Shown: one piece after another, positions 12,380 through 24,599 of the stretch
Layout of the letters: every line of letters begins with the position of its first letter
Numbering within the stretch: position 1 is the first letter of the stretch
Assembly (NCBI GenBank): GCA_020226215.1
Contig: CM035227.1
Span: 24,369,866 to 24,433,865 of the forward strand
Source: Sindora glabra
Taxonomy: Eukaryota > Streptophyta > Magnoliopsida > Fabales > Fabaceae
Reading direction: 5' to 3'
Length of the DNA: 64,000 nucleotides
Notes under the pieces: model-generated
The model's input: only the letters and a program-made list of their open reading frames with translations
Database searches by the model: none
What the model was told of the DNA's origin: nothing
Program-made: the position numbers and the translations under genes

Positions 12380-13480
12380 AATATACTATGGCTATAGTTT
12401 CGAATTCTATCTTCAGATATATGTCCTAATTGTCTGTGTCACAACATTGAGGATCTTTCATCAATTTGACACCTTTTCTTGCCCATATAGAGTTTATTGA
12501 GTTGGCAAAATTAGGATCTAAATCAATACCATATAAACCATCACATATAAAACCAGTACCGATAATAGAATATTCATAAATAATTCAGCCTTTCCATTTC
12601 CAAAATGATAAAAGTATCCAACAGAGTCCAAAATAACAATGGAAATTAAATTCCTTTGTCATGGAAGGTACATAAACTATATTATTCATAAAAGCTCTTG
12701 TCCAACCTTTAATTCAACTTCACCAATCCTATGTGCTCTACTTCAACTCTATCTCTATTTCAAGTCTCACTATTAGCTCATTTATTTGGTTTCCTAAATT
12801 TATCAATGCTGAGGACAATTAGTCATGTGAATAGTCATACCAGTATTTAACCACCAAGAGTTTGATGGTACATTAACTATATTTAACTCAAAATAGACTA
12901 AAGCTAAATGATATCTTTATTTTTCTTTAAACCGGTTTCTTGTATTAAAATAATCTACTTTCTTATGCCTATACTCTGCAGAAATTACATTACCTTTGAT
13001 TTGTGCCTTATTGGATTTATAGTATTATTGTCCAGTAGATTCACCTTTGCTTATCCTTCTTCCTTTCATGGTTATAGCATTATAGAAACCTTGCTAACAC
13101 CATCATATACTAATTTCTCAAGCAACGAAAGATATCATTCTTTCTCAGCCTTATGACCTTTCTTATTCTTTTAAACTATAGAATCTAGGAACTCTTTTGC
13201 ATTCATTGTTTTAGGAATGCTCTCTCTTATGTCTTGTCCATCATATACTTTATTACCATCAAACATACTTTGTTAGAATGGATCCACTTTCATGATAATT
13301 TTTTTATTTGTAATAAACTTAGCATTGATTTGAGGTTTTGTTTCCTTAATTTGCAAGTCAAGATTAGATATTGCTAGATATAACTTTAGTGATTCAACCC
13401 AGTCCTTATAATTAGTCCTATTAAGTATCTTAATCGTATTTAATTGTATAAATAAAATAGCTGAAGAAACAAGTTTAAAA
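12380..13480 (-). pseudogene. Copia gag, protease and pre-integrase relic
   Basis: On the minus strand the region around 13460-13280 translates to a gag-like stretch (LNRTNYKDWVESLKLYLAIS, with a short LDLQI following). The 12870-12700 part gives SWWLNTGMTIHMTN, a protease active site in which D is replaced by N. The 12450-12380 part gives MLWHRQLGHIS, the pre-integrase zinc-binding signature. Multiple stops interrupt all three. Confidence 0.75.
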
Positions 13481-14671
13481 CATTAATATATGTTTAACTT
13501 TAATCATACTAAAAAAAATTTCTCAATAATCTATGCAATTGAACTTAGTATTACATTATAAGACCTAATATTGATAGGGCATTAAAGGCCTTGTAATGTA
13601 ATACAAGGACTAAATATTAAATTCCTAAAATTTTAACACCAAAAGGGTGATGAAAATTTTAGAAACATAATACTTATTTTTACACTTATGTTATCACTAA
13701 CAAATCATATTAATAATATGATATCGATAGAATATTAAAATATTATTAATATGATACTCTCCTTAATCTAACTACCATCATAAAAATGAATAAAATTTTA
13801 TGCAATTAGGTCCACAATAAGTGGACTTACAATTACACAAAACTTCATGATATAACATAAGCTCAAATAATTTTCTAAAATTATTTTCTTATACATACAT
13901 ACACATAGAAAAATTATTAATGGACCAAATATTATCCAAAAATTTCACAAAAAATATATGTAAAAGCCTAATATATAATAATATTACAATGAAATTTTTA
14001 GCTCAAACTAAAATTATTTGGCCATCTAAATTAAATAGACAAAAAATATAAAAAAATGCCTAAAAATAGCTTGGAAAGTGGAGCCCAAAAATGAGATTTT
14101 AGACATATTATATATATATATATATAAATTTATATACATAATAATGTCTTAATGTATTTTAATACTTTTAATGCAAAAAATTTCCAAACAAATTGCATTT
14201 AAAATCCATTTCAATGATTGAAAAATTTTCGAAATAATAACCATAGCTTTATATATATACAAATCGTCAAGCATATGTACAAAATGGCGAGAATATATAT
14301 ATATAAACTGTCAAACCAAATGTAATATAAAGCATCCAAATAATATAAAATACAAACTGACATATATATACAAAATGCGAATCAAATGTCAAGGCATATA
14401 TATATGATATAAAATGCCAAAACAGATATATAACGTATAAGAAACGAACACATATATGATACTGTACGATTTATAACATATGTATCCAAATGCGGAACAT
14501 GTGAGAAGTGCCAAACATGTATATATGATTAATAACATATATATACACAATATATATATGTGTGTGTGAAAATTGGATCAAATAAAATTCATGTAGAGAC
14601 ACATATGATATATAGATAAATCATTCAAAAATTTCTCACACATATGATATGTGTGTTTTATTCATAATAAA

Positions 14672-14675
<4 letters not shown>

Positions 14676-14723
<48 letters not shown>
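14676..14723. repeat. (TA)n microsatellite
   Basis: A pure TA tract of about 48 bp lies in the untranslated leader of the copia element. Confidence 0.95.
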
Positions 14724-14726
<3 letters not shown>

Positions 14727-14883
14727 ATAATAAAATAAATAAAATGAGAGTTATGAAATAATTTTGAGATTCATAATAAATTTTATCCAAAATATTTTCA
14801 TTACACAATATATAAAACTATTCAAAAATAAAATTTTATTCCCAAATCCACAAAATAATATATTCATTGCATATGATTCAAAG

Positions 14884-14895
14884 GCTCTGATACCA
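14884..14895 (-). other. Primer-binding site (initiator tRNA-Met)
   Basis: The minus-strand sequence TGGTATCAGAGC lies just inside the 5' LTR. It is the standard plant copia primer-binding site, and it sets both the element's orientation and the LTR edge. Confidence 0.92.
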
Positions 14896-14897
14896 AA

Positions 14898-15352
14898 TGT
14901 TAAATCAAATTTTATAAAAATAAATTCTAAATTAAATTATGTAAAAAGAATAATATTAAATATGAAAAAAAATTATTATTATTTAATGAATCCATTGTAA
15001 GCAAGTATAAAATCAAAATTTATTACAAGTCACAAACTATACACAATCAATCTTGATCACGAATTTCAATAAGGATTTACTGCTTCTATCAACCTTAGAT
15101 GAAAACTTGATTGGAAAATTTTTTTGATGCCAATGGGAGTGTGTAGAATCAATCATAGAGTTTAAAAATAATGACCTTTATTTATATTAATAAAATTGGT
15201 GGATCTTCCCATCGCCAAGAACCACCTATTATCACATTAATTAGTTTAAAGTATCATGGAACCAAATTATTTAACTATTTTAATATTGAATTAAATCTTT
15301 TTACATCTTATTTTATTATTAAATTAATATGTTCACAATAAAAAATTCAACA
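14898..15352 (-). repeat. 5' LTR of the minus-strand copia element
   Basis: It begins TGTTAAATC and ends TTCAACA in + coordinates, the TG...CA format. It is homologous to 7554-7991 but has many substitutions relative to it, so the insertion is old. Confidence 0.9.
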
Positions 15353-15357
15353 AGATA

Positions 15358-15890
15358 TTGGGTCTATTTTTCTTAAATATTTGTTATAAAAAATTTTTAT
15401 GTATTTTTATATTAACAAAAGGGTGACATATTGTTTTTATATTTTATTATTACAATAATTTATATATAAAATCATGATAATGAAAGAAAATTATTTTTTA
15501 AAAAAATTTAAAGAAAAATTATTTTTATCAAAATCTTTATATTTAATATAAAGTATATAAAATATTTTTTTATTATTTTAATAATTTATAATTATATTTC
15601 TATTAGCAAATATTTTCTCAAAAACAAACAGAATCTAGACGAACCCGTGAAAAACTGTTTATGAGGGAGACAAGAATGGATTGGAGAAGTGAATCCTGTC
15701 ATAGAGCACGGATTTTACCGAATAGATGGCACATATTGTTATATTAATTTGAAGTTTTGTGACAGCTTTGATATTTCAGTGATAAATCTGGGAGAGGAAT
15801 TATTTGATGTATATGAACTATGAACCGTCTGAATAGTAGCAAGGCATTGGTATTAACGGTGCCTTCTCTCCTGCGACAGTTTAGACAGCT
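15358..15890 (+). promoter_or_regulatory. Upstream region of the Ca2+-ATPase gene
   Basis: Only 538 bp separate the copia LTR from the ATG, so any distal promoter lies beyond 7.8 kb of transposon. The outer half (15358-15640) is A/T-rich. From about 15640 the composition becomes gene-like. CTCCTGCGACAG at about 15870-15881 could be the acceptor of a 5'-UTR intron, but I cannot place a TATA box or transcription start with confidence. Confidence 0.4.
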
Positions 15891-16025
15891 ATGAGTCATT
15901 TCAATGGTTCGCCGCAGAGGGATGGAGAGACTGACAGAAGCGGTGATGACGAGGAGATTTCACCTGATCCGTTTGACATCATCAGGACAAAGCAAGCTTC
16001 AGCTGAACGTCTCAGGCGATGGAGA

Positions 16026-16461
16026 GTAAGTTTACTGCTACCAACTTGGTTCAGCTGCCGCTTTTGTTTGATCTGGATTGACCTCTCCATGGATAAGTGA
16101 ATCATGCCAAACCAAAGTCCGTGAAAATAAATGTACTTTGATCTATTTTTAATTTGGATTATTAAATTAAGAGAATGAATAAAATATATAATCACGTAAA
16201 ATTTGTTATTTCTATAAAATTTCTAATAATTTCTTATCAATATAATATAACTTATTAATTATTGATAGTCTCATATTTTTTCATATATAATTTATAATTT
16301 ATAAATATTATATACAATTAACTAAAAAAAATTCATGTGCGTGTGAATAAGATATGAAAGGATATAAAGAATTTTATCGTGACAAAAATATTTATCTCAT
16401 CGTAATAAAAATTAACTGATCCATAGATTGAAAGAATTTTCTTTTAAACAGTCAAGATTAC

Positions 16462-16512
<51 letters not shown>

Positions 16513-17609
16513 TTATCTTAATAATATATACAACAAATATAATTTTATTTAGAATTATATTTATATTTATACTTATGATATAATATTTAATATTTATTTT
16601 ATATAATTTTATATCATATTCTTTTTATTTTATTCATGATATAATCAATAAAATAATTATATTTATTATAATTTTTAAACTGATAATGAAGATAAAGAAT
16701 AGTCATTGTCAAATTGAACAAAAATGATTATATATCTCTATCTATAAATAAATTGTTCCCGACAACCGGAGTATGGGTTAGCAATGATTTTGGGTTGGTA
16801 GAATTTCTTCCATTTTGATAAAAAAGTTGTATTTTCCATGCTTTTGTCAACAAAACGATCTCGAAATTCAGAAAATGCTGATGCTCACCGAAAACGGATT
16901 GTGAACAAGGAAAGCTCATTTGAACGTGCCAAGAATTTTTTCTCTTCAGCTGTTTTCTGTAGTACCCCTCATATATGTCATTTGGGTCCTCATGTCTTTG
17001 TTCCTTTTCTATAGGGGCTGGGACTACTCTTTTTCTTTTTTTTCTTTTTTCATTGGGAAAAAAACTCTCAATAAAAATGAAAATACATGATTATTGAACT
17101 TTCAATTAATTTTAACTTGAACATCTTTACGAAGGAAAACATTCTGTATGCAGTTATTGCCTGTTGTTACGAAAATGCTCAATTTTTTTAATCCTCCTCA
17201 AGTTCTTTGTCCTATGAGACATTAGGAATATTGCGTGGAAAAGCCTGTTTGCTCTCGGCTGTTTTTTTCTCTTTTTGGCCTTTGTTTCTGGGAGGAAATC
17301 CCATCCCTCTAATATTTTTCCTCTTGAGAACCCTATGCACTAATACTAATTTGATAACCGTTTCGAATCTGTCTACGTGGAAAAACTTATTCCAGTTTTT
17401 GCTCTTAGCCATGATTGTATTAGCTGACTTCAACATATTAAACTAGGTATAAAATTTTTTATTTATGGACGTTATGAAGTTGCAACTCTGCCATAAAATG
17501 AGTTCCTAAAGCCTAATGAACGGTGTTTATGTATTCAACTTCTCCTTCATTATCATTTCATGAGCTTCGTTCCTGGTTTGTTGTTATAACTGCTCTGTCC
17601 TCATTTTAG
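16026..17609 (+). other. Intron 1 of the Ca2+-ATPase gene
   Basis: This 1.58-kb intron begins GTAAGT and ends TTTTAG. It contains a (TA)n tract at 16465-16508 and an AT-rich left half. The right half (16730-17600) is less AT-rich and contains short open frames on both strands that I regard as chance. Confidence 0.8.
16465..16508. repeat. (AT)n microsatellite in intron 1
   Basis: A pure dinucleotide tract of about 44 bp. Confidence 0.95.
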
Positions 17610-18608
17610 AAAGCGGCACTTGTGCTAAATGCTTCGCGCCGATTCCGATATACCTTGGACTTGAAAAGAGAGGAGGAGAAAAACCAAACATTGAGGAAGA
17701 TTAGAGCACACGAACAAGCCATTAGAGTATGTCCCTTGAACTTGGACATTCATGATTATTACTCATGTGATGTATGTATTCTGAATTTTCATTTCGCTGT
17801 TCTAGGCTGCATATCTACTCAAGGCAGCTGCGGAGCAAGAAAATTGTAAGTCATTGGACTTCTATCTATTTTAATACGTATTGATGTGTACCTACGATTT
17901 GATGCCACGTGATAGTTCTCCTCCCTATGGTTTACAACTAATTTCTGATTAGTTTGAAGTTCCTTCGGAGAAATTAGACTTCTAGCAATCAAAATTTCAT
18001 TCATCTATACTTGTATTTCCCAAAGCCCGCTCTGACTTCCCTAAACAGGCGACTTATTAGATTCAATGCTTATATACACGTTTTTGTTCGTTTAAATATT
18101 TGCTGCTCAAAGTATAATTGACGACTGGCAAAATGACGTACATATGTAACTGAAGTGACTTTTTGTTTTTAATATTGATTATTAATTATTACAATTGTTA
18201 GGTACTACCACTGGCGAGTTTCCAATTGGAAAGGATCAACTTGCTTCAATTTCAAGGGACAAGAATAATAATGCTCTGCAGGAATATGGTGGAGTGAGTT
18301 TAGCAAAAACATCTGTTAATCTGGTAATAGTCCTGGTTCTAATATTTACATGTGTCATTTGAAACTAATTATCAGGTTGTAGGACTTGCAGAGCTTTTGA
18401 AAACCAATTTAGAGAAGGGGATTCGTGGAGATGACTCTGATTTACTAAAACGGAGTAATACATTTGGGTCAAACAATTATCAACGAAAGAAAGGAAGGAG
18501 TCTTCCGGTAAATTTTGAAGAGCTGTCAGTGGTTGGATGCTTATTGCTTTATTATTCCTCTTTCCAAGTGCCAACTATCATGTCGAACTCCGTTGTTATC
18601 TTCCCCAG

Positions 18609-19257
18609 ATGTTCATGTGGGATGCTTGCAAGGACCGGACCTTGGTTATATTACTGGTAGCTGCAGTGATTTCAATGCCACTGGAAATGATATATGAGGT
18701 GGGTTGGGCGGAATCACACAGAAAAGTACTTTTATGTGTAGTTAGGTTTTGAAAATAACTATTTATCTAAAACTTTTGGAGTTGCTCATGCAAGTGCTGG
18801 AATTTCAAGCCCGGTATGAATTAGTGTCCGGTTGAATGCTTAATTTAATAGAACCATGTATGAGCTCATTATATCAAAATAAACAAATTAATAAACTGTG
18901 AGCCTTTGGAGCTTATATATGGTTCATGAGCGTAAGAATTTCTTTACTTATGGCTAGTAATCTGCAAGTAAACCATAATCTATTGTACAAGCATCTGAAC
19001 CTCAATAATTCCTGGAATCTACATGTAAATTACAGTTCTTTCGACAGTTATCTCTATTATAGTTAACGCACACATGTGATCTGTAGCATTGCTTAACCAT
19101 TCTATTTATCATTCCTTCTTTCAGAAGATATCTTTGTTGATAATAAGAATAAGGTTCCACCAGTTTAGAATTAATTTTCACTCACAGGGTCTCAAGAAAG
19201 GATGGTACGATGGGACAGGCATTGCTTTTGCAGTTATTGTAGTCATTGTGGTTACTG
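18609..19257 (+). other. Exons 6-7: first two transmembrane segments
   Basis: Exon 6 (18609-18698) reads WDACKDRTLVILLVAAVIS and exon 7 (19188-19257) reads GWYDGTGIAFAVIVVIVVT. They match the TM1 and TM2 region of plant ACAs, with the GWYDG linker conserved. TM1 contains PLE where relatives have ALG, a substitution whose effect is unclear. Confidence 0.8.
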
Positions 19258-19659
19258 GTATAGCCTCTTATGTCTCCGTATCTCTGTTGAGGTTATTATG
19301 TATTAAAGCATTATGTTTATATGTCTTAGGATTCTGTGTCTCAATTTGCTTCTGTGAATTTGATATCCATGTTGAATATATGACGATCTACTGTGTCCTC
19401 TCTTTTGGAGATTGCCATATTAATTATATATCTAGTTATATTCTGTTTAGGAGGTCATATCACTCTTCCCCTTTTCCCTTTGTAGGTATAAGTGATTATA
19501 GGCAGTCCCTTCGGTTTCGAGATCTAAATGAGGAGAAGAGAAATATACATTTGGAGGTCTGTTGATTTGGGTTGAAGTTTACATTTTTCATTATTCCTTT
19601 TATAATTAATTTTTTTACTTCATGTGTTTAATGTGATATTTGGTACTGTACATGAGCAG

Positions 19660-20056
19660 GTTGTTAGGAGTGGTAGAAGAGTTGAAATCTCAATATATGA
19701 TATAGTTGTTGGTGACGTTATACCACTGAGTATTGGGAACCAGGTATATGAGCCTTTATTCTTTTGTTTTCACATTTCATGGTTGCATATCTTCTTTGTG
19801 AGCTCTTAAATGCTGTTTCCTAGGTCCCTGCCGATGGAATTTTGATTACTGGTCGCTCTCTTGCTATTGATGAATCAAATATGACTGGGGAGAGCAGATT
19901 TGTAAGTGCTGATTTTTATCTGGTGGAGAATAAATGTATATTAAGCTCGTTTTCTAACTTAGACAATAATTCTCCTTTTTGCAGGTAAACAAGAATTCCA
20001 AGGACCCTTTTCTGATGTCTGGATGTAAAGTTGCAGATGGCAGCGGCACTATGCTG
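19660..20056 (+). other. Exons 9-11: actuator domain with TGES
   Basis: Exon 9 (19660-19743) encodes GRRVEISIYDIVVGDVIPL. Exon 10 (19824-19901) encodes PADGILITG...DESNMTGES, with the dephosphorylation motif TGES at 19884-19895. Exon 11 (19985-20056) encodes DPFLMSGCKVADGSG. All are open and closely match the family, so the actuator domain shows no loss. Confidence 0.88.
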
Positions 20057-20351
20057 GTGAAAATTCTCACTTCCTTTTCCTTTATAATTTATCATATACT
20101 GTCTTAATCTTGGTCACAAAATTCAGAGTTTTCAGGGTTGTCCATGTAATTAATGAATATTATAGGTGCTGATCTGATATTTGCAACGAGTACTTGTTTA
20201 TCGCAAGGCAGAAGACAGATTGGCTCTTGTTCTTGTTAAACAAATTTGTTCCCATCAAGACATTTTACATCATGTGACTATTAGAATTTCCTTTAACAAT
20301 TGTTATGGTGGTATTTTATTTTTTCTGATTTTATATCTCTTTCATTTCCAG

Positions 20352-20439
20352 GTAACAAGCGTTGGTATGAATACTGAATGGGGGCTTCTTATGGCTGGTA
20401 TTTTTTTCAGAAGACACTGTTGAAGAAACACCCTTGCAG
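20352..20439 (+). other. Exon 12 with a one-base frameshift in a T run
   Basis: Both neighbours are in phase 0, so this exon should be a multiple of three, but it is 88 nt. The frame opens correctly (TSVGMNTEWGLLMAGI), then runs of 7 T (20401-20407) shift it to a TGA within a few codons. With one T fewer the rest would read SEDTVEETPLQ, the expected family sequence before TM3. The alternative of a 13-nt intron (GT...CAG inside the T run) is too short to splice. Confidence 0.88.
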
Positions 20440-20810
20440 GTTCGTCATTTGTTTGTGGTTTCCTATGTTGGTACATGGTTTGCTATATCATATCAACTTG
20501 CATAATCTTTTTAAATTAGGTACGCTTAAATGGGGTTACCACCTGCATTGGTAAAGTTGGACTCTTTGTATCTGTTGTCGTTCTGATTGTGCTTTTGGTC
20601 AGGTAACTTGATTATCATAATGATGATTGCGATTTGTTTCTATCGCTGATTCTATATTAGTTTCTGTTATCTGTGTGTCTTATTTATTACCTTTTAAGCA
20701 GATATTTCACTGGGCACACTAAAAACCCAGATGGAAGTGTTCAATTTAAAGCAGGCAAGACAAAGGCTGGTAATGTTATTGATGAAGTGATTAAGAGAGT
20801 CACTGTTGCG

Positions 20811-22790
20811 GTATGTCGATTGATATATGCTAAACTAGCATTTCAACCCATGCAAAGCACGGGTGTTTATTATATTTTTACTATTAAAATATATAATAAA
20901 ATGAATTTTAAAGGGTTGAAATTTAACTTGTCATGTTTATCTTACAATTATATATTTAGATTTGTAAATAATAAATTTTTTAAATGTAAGATAAGAGTTA
21001 AAAATAGATTATAAATAAATTTAAATTTAATTTATTATCAATATAAATCAATTTTATACTATCATCCACTTTTATATTATCATATCATTAAAAAATTGTT
21101 ATAAATTTCTTACTGATAGTAAAAATCCTTACTTATTATTACTTTTTAATGACATATTGTTTTCATATTTAATGATAGTATACTGGTAGTGCACCAAATT
21201 TAAACTTTTATAAAATTAAGTAACTTAATTAAATTAGATCTTGAACCTGTTTAAAATACTCTTACAATAAAATAATATTTTGTATTATATTTATACTATT
21301 CACTATTATGTTAGTGTTTAAATTATAAATAATAGGAGTGAACAAAAAAATTAGAAAAATATTCAATTAAGTAGATAAAAGGAATAGAAATAGTATAGAA
21401 GCCATAAAATTTTGGCAAAATTTTAATATATATATATTTAATTTAAAATATAGTGTCTGAAAATTTATATAAAAATATTAAAAAATTTTAAGTAAATAAA
21501 TTTATCTTTTCAATTTTTTATAAATGAATAATAATTTATATATTAAAATTTTAGCTTATTTAAATTATTTTTATAATAAAAATAAATTTACTACTTAATG
21601 ATATTATTGTCTAAATTATAATAACAGCAATGAATATGAATATATGCAATAATTAGATAAAAAGAAGTGGAAAAAATGTGTAAGTTGTAAAACCTTGACA
21701 AAATTTTAATTGATGTGTATTTAATTTAATTTGAAGTGTAACATTTAAAAATTGATATAAAGAAAATATTGGTAAATTTAAATAAATAAATTTAATTTTA
21801 ACTTTTAAATATTTTAATTAAATAATAGAATGTCTAATTAATTATTTCAATTAATATTTTTTGTATTGAAATTTTACTTTAGTTGAAATTTTTTTAGAAT
21901 AAAATGAAATATTTTGTATTATATCCATACTACTTTTGGATTTTAACGTCTAACTTGTGAACAACAATAGTGGACATAAGAAAAGAAAAAAAAATGCAAT
22001 GAATGAAATAAAAAGAAGAAAAACAATGAGTGAGTTATAAAATAATATTAAAGTTAATCAATTAATAATAAAATATAAATTATGTGATCCAATTAAATTA
22101 AATATTTTACCTTATCTAAAATATTTTTTATAACAAAATTAAAGCATACTATGTTGTATGCATATTAATTAGTGACATTAGTATCTAAACTATAAATAAG
22201 ATGAGTATGCATGAAGAAAAAATAAAAAAAATATAAGAGAATAAACACAAAGAAACAGAACTATATGCAAGTTGTAAAGTAATATAAAAATAAAAATATA
22301 AAATATGTAATTAAGTAATTTAATTTATTTTAAATATTTTTATAATAAAAATAACATATATTATATTATATTTATTTATACTAATCGATGATAATGACAT
22401 ATGAATTTTTTAATATGATAAAAATATGAAATAAAGTAAATAAAATAATATATCTATATATATAATGTAATGAAGCATTAAAGCAAATAAAAATAATTAG
22501 AGAAGTTATATGACTTTAAAAGGAATAAAAAATGTGTTCAAGATGAAAATTGGAAAAGGAAGGTAGTTTAGAAAGGAAAATGGAAGAGGAAAATAAGGAG
22601 GAGAAGGCAACATGTATTGGGGAAAACTCAACCTTGTTTTTGTAGTAAGAATGGAAGAAAAGAAGAAAGATAAGAAAAGGGATTAGCAGCAAATGCATGA
22701 TACACATGAATACTTCTTGCTAGATGCCTAGATCAAACATCTGTGATCTTTCAAATATGGTTATGTGATAATGACTTATCAAACCTGTAG
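20811..22790 (+). other. Intron 14, with AT-rich repeat-like insert
   Basis: A 1.98-kb intron. Just inside the donor, ACCCATGCAAAGCACGGGT (20847-20865) forms a near-perfect hairpin (8-bp arms, one mismatch). About 1.5 kb of A/T-rich sequence follows, with no ORF beyond chance. GC-hairpins beside long AT-rich tracts occur in plant non-autonomous elements, but I see neither a CTRR end nor clear terminal repeats, so the class is unknown. Confidence 0.6.
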
Positions 22791-22846
22791 GTGGCCATTG
22801 CCATGGTCGTAGTGCCTGAAGCGCTTCCTTTGACAGTCACCTTGAT
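22791..22846 (+). other. Exon 15: TM4 ion-binding segment, PEALP variant
   Basis: The exon encodes VAIAMVVVPEALPLTVTL. Plant and animal plasma-membrane Ca2+ pumps have PEGLP here; the Glu that coordinates Ca2+ is kept, but the following Gly is Ala (codon 22821-22823). The exon is otherwise normal and is spliced in phase to exon 16, which encodes LAFSLRKMKADKAL. Confidence 0.85.
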
Positions 22847-23371
22847 GTAAGCATGTTTAAAATTAAATAGTGTTGCTAGATATCTATTTTATTTCATGTT
22901 AATCATCGTCACTCTTACCTGGTTTTGAATTTTGATGGGTATGTTTCAATATTATATTTGCAAATCATGGATAGCTTTGTTATTGTAATTTTGCTTTCTT
23001 ATACAATCATTAAGTCTGATGCCTTATTTCTTTCAGTGGCATTTAAGCCCATTGAGAAATGTTTAGTGACCTGACGCGTGCTGTGTGTAGCATATAGCCT
23101 AGACTGTACTGACCTATTTTCAATTTTCTGAAGGCTTTTCTTCCATTGTTGCCCAAATAAAAGTTTTTATGCTCTTTCTGGTCTTCCTTTTCCCATTTCT
23201 CTATATTTATACCCTTTTTTTCCTCTCTTGTTTTACACAGACTTGCCTTTTCCTTGAGAAAGATGAAAGCTGATAAAGCTTTGGTATGTCAATTGTTGCT
23301 TGTCCCTTGATTTACATATCTATTAATCTATATTCTGAATGAACCTTTAAATTAGCATAATTGAATTGCAG

Positions 23372-23455
23372 GTAAGGAAGCTTTATGCTTGTGAGGCCAT
23401 GGGCTCCGCCACAATTATCTGCAGTGATAAGACCGGAACTTTGACTATGAATCAG
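23372..23455 (+). other. Exon 17: phosphorylation site DKTGT
   Basis: The exon encodes VRKLYACEAMGSATIICSDK, then TGTLTMNQ. The catalytic Asp that forms the phospho-enzyme lies in DKTGT at 23426-23440. Flanking residues match the family, so the P-domain core is preserved. Confidence 0.95.
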
Positions 23456-23852
23456 GTTACTTGTGATGTAGCATTTTGAATTTCTAATTCAATTTGATCT
23501 TTTGGAGGCAAGTTTAGTTTTGGTGGCAACTTCTAATTCATTTTTTAAGTATAGTTTGATTTTATTTTTATTTTTGGAGGGCATTTGCTGCAAGTGTTTT
23601 CGCTTTATTACGGTATTTGTGCTTGCCAGCTTAAATAGATTAGGCAACTTCTCAGGGTTTTTAAAAAAAATGGAATTAAAAAAACTGAAATAACCTGTAA
23701 TTGTGAGCTCATAGAACCCATTCGAGCAGGAAAATGGACTTGTTTTCATGATAGTTAGTAGCTTTATAACCTGGTTGAACAATTGAGGAAGAAATCTGTG
23801 ATTTTTGGAACTCAGTTCTTATTTGAAATGTACTAAATTCTCTCACGGGCAG

Positions 23853-24599
23853 ATGACTGTGGTTGAGGCCTATGCTGGTGTAAAGAAGATTGAGCCTCCT
23901 GACAACAAATCAGAGCTTTCTTCTAAGCTCTGTTCTTTGCTTATCGAAGGTGTTGCACACAACACCGATGGCAGTGTTTATACACCTGAGGTAGCAAGAA
24001 TTAGATTTCTCTTTGTAAATTGATTCTTACGAGCCATAACTTCATTGGTGCAATTGTTGCTTCATTCATAACTTGTTATTTTACAGGGTGGCAATGATGT
24101 TGAAGTCTATGGATCGCCAATAGAAAAGGCAATTTTGCAATGGGGGATCGATGTCCGTAGAGAAACTACTTTATTCCCCCACCCCTGCTTTATTTTTTTT
24201 TATGTTGGGTTCATAACTTGTTATAACTACCATATCTATCTCAGCTAGGGATGAATTTTGAGGCTGCCAGATCAGATTCATCAATTATTCATGTCTTCCC
24301 ATTCAACCCGGACAAAAAACGAGGAGGGGTTGCTATACGGACGGTAATATAGTTTCACCTTTTTTTTTTATCTATTTTGTTGGAAACTCTATGTAATATT
24401 AGCTAGCTAACCTCAATGTGGTTAAAAAACTATATTTGCTTTGTTACTGGGGCATCATACCATCGTTATATTTGTTTGTTTTGTACAGCCTGACTCCCAA
24501 GTTCATGTACATTGGAAAGGTGCTGCTGAGATAGTCCTAGCCCATTGTACACACTGTATTGATACAAATGGCCAGAAACAAAAGATGGGTGAAGAAAAG
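23853..24599 (+). other. Exons 18-21: nucleotide-binding domain
   Basis: Four exons (23853-23990, 24087-24152, 24245-24343, 24489-24599) are all open and in phase 0. They encode MTVVEAYAG, GSPIEKAILQWG, LGMNFEAARS...FPFNPDKKRGGVAI and VHWKGAAEIVLAHC. KGAAE (24516-24530) is the ATP-site Lys motif, and RGGVA is the second conserved N-domain element. No lesion is seen here. Confidence 0.9.

Larger units (their letters stand above)
7554..15352 (-). mobile_element. Degenerate full-length Ty1/copia LTR retrotransposon
   Basis: The element runs on the minus strand. Its two LTRs (7554-7991 and 14898-15352) are flanked by a perfect 5-bp target duplication, AGATA (7549-7553 and 15353-15357). Next to the right LTR lies a primer-binding site complementary to initiator tRNA-Met, and next to the left LTR a polypurine tract. 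Read on the minus strand, the internal region gives gag (about 13460-12880), protease with a SWWL-N-TG active-site relic (about 12860), the zinc-binding pre-integrase region (about 12600-12380), integrase (about 10640-10000), reverse transcriptase with an intact Y/LYIDD box (9442-9459) and RNase H (about 9000-8440). This is the copia order. Stops and frameshifts are frequent throughout, so it is dead. Plastid DNA interrupts the integrase region at about 10655-12285. The element ends 538 bp upstream of the Ca2+-ATPase start codon. Confidence 0.92.
15891..17726 (+). other. Exons 1-2: N-terminal calmodulin-binding/autoinhibitory segment
   Basis: The chosen ATG at 15891 opens a 45-codon exon that starts MSHFNGSPQ and ends ERLRRWR. 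Exon 2 continues KAALVLNASRRFRYTLDLK. The basic amphipathic run with bulky W and L anchors, followed by NASRRFRYTLDL, is the conserved calmodulin-binding site of group-IV plant ACAs. The acidic head (GDDEEISPDPF) resembles the family's variable N-terminus. This segment appears intact. Confidence 0.88.

Noticed and set aside
15353..15640. Another MITE between the copia LTR and the ATPase
   Set aside because: The sequence is A/T-rich and family-like, but I found no inverted ends or target duplication.
18352..18660. 102-codon open frame running out of exon 5
   Set aside because: It reads through the donor at 18508 into the intron; the spliced model matches the family on both sides.
19089..19565. 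158-codon open frame covering exons 7 and 8
   Set aside because: The intervening 19258-19485 has clear GT-AG borders, and its translation does not match Ca2+ pumps, whereas the spliced product does.
20396..20411. A 13-nt intron (GT...CAG) in exon 12 that would avoid the frameshift
   Set aside because: It is far below the minimum size for plant splicing, and removing 13 nt also drops family residues.
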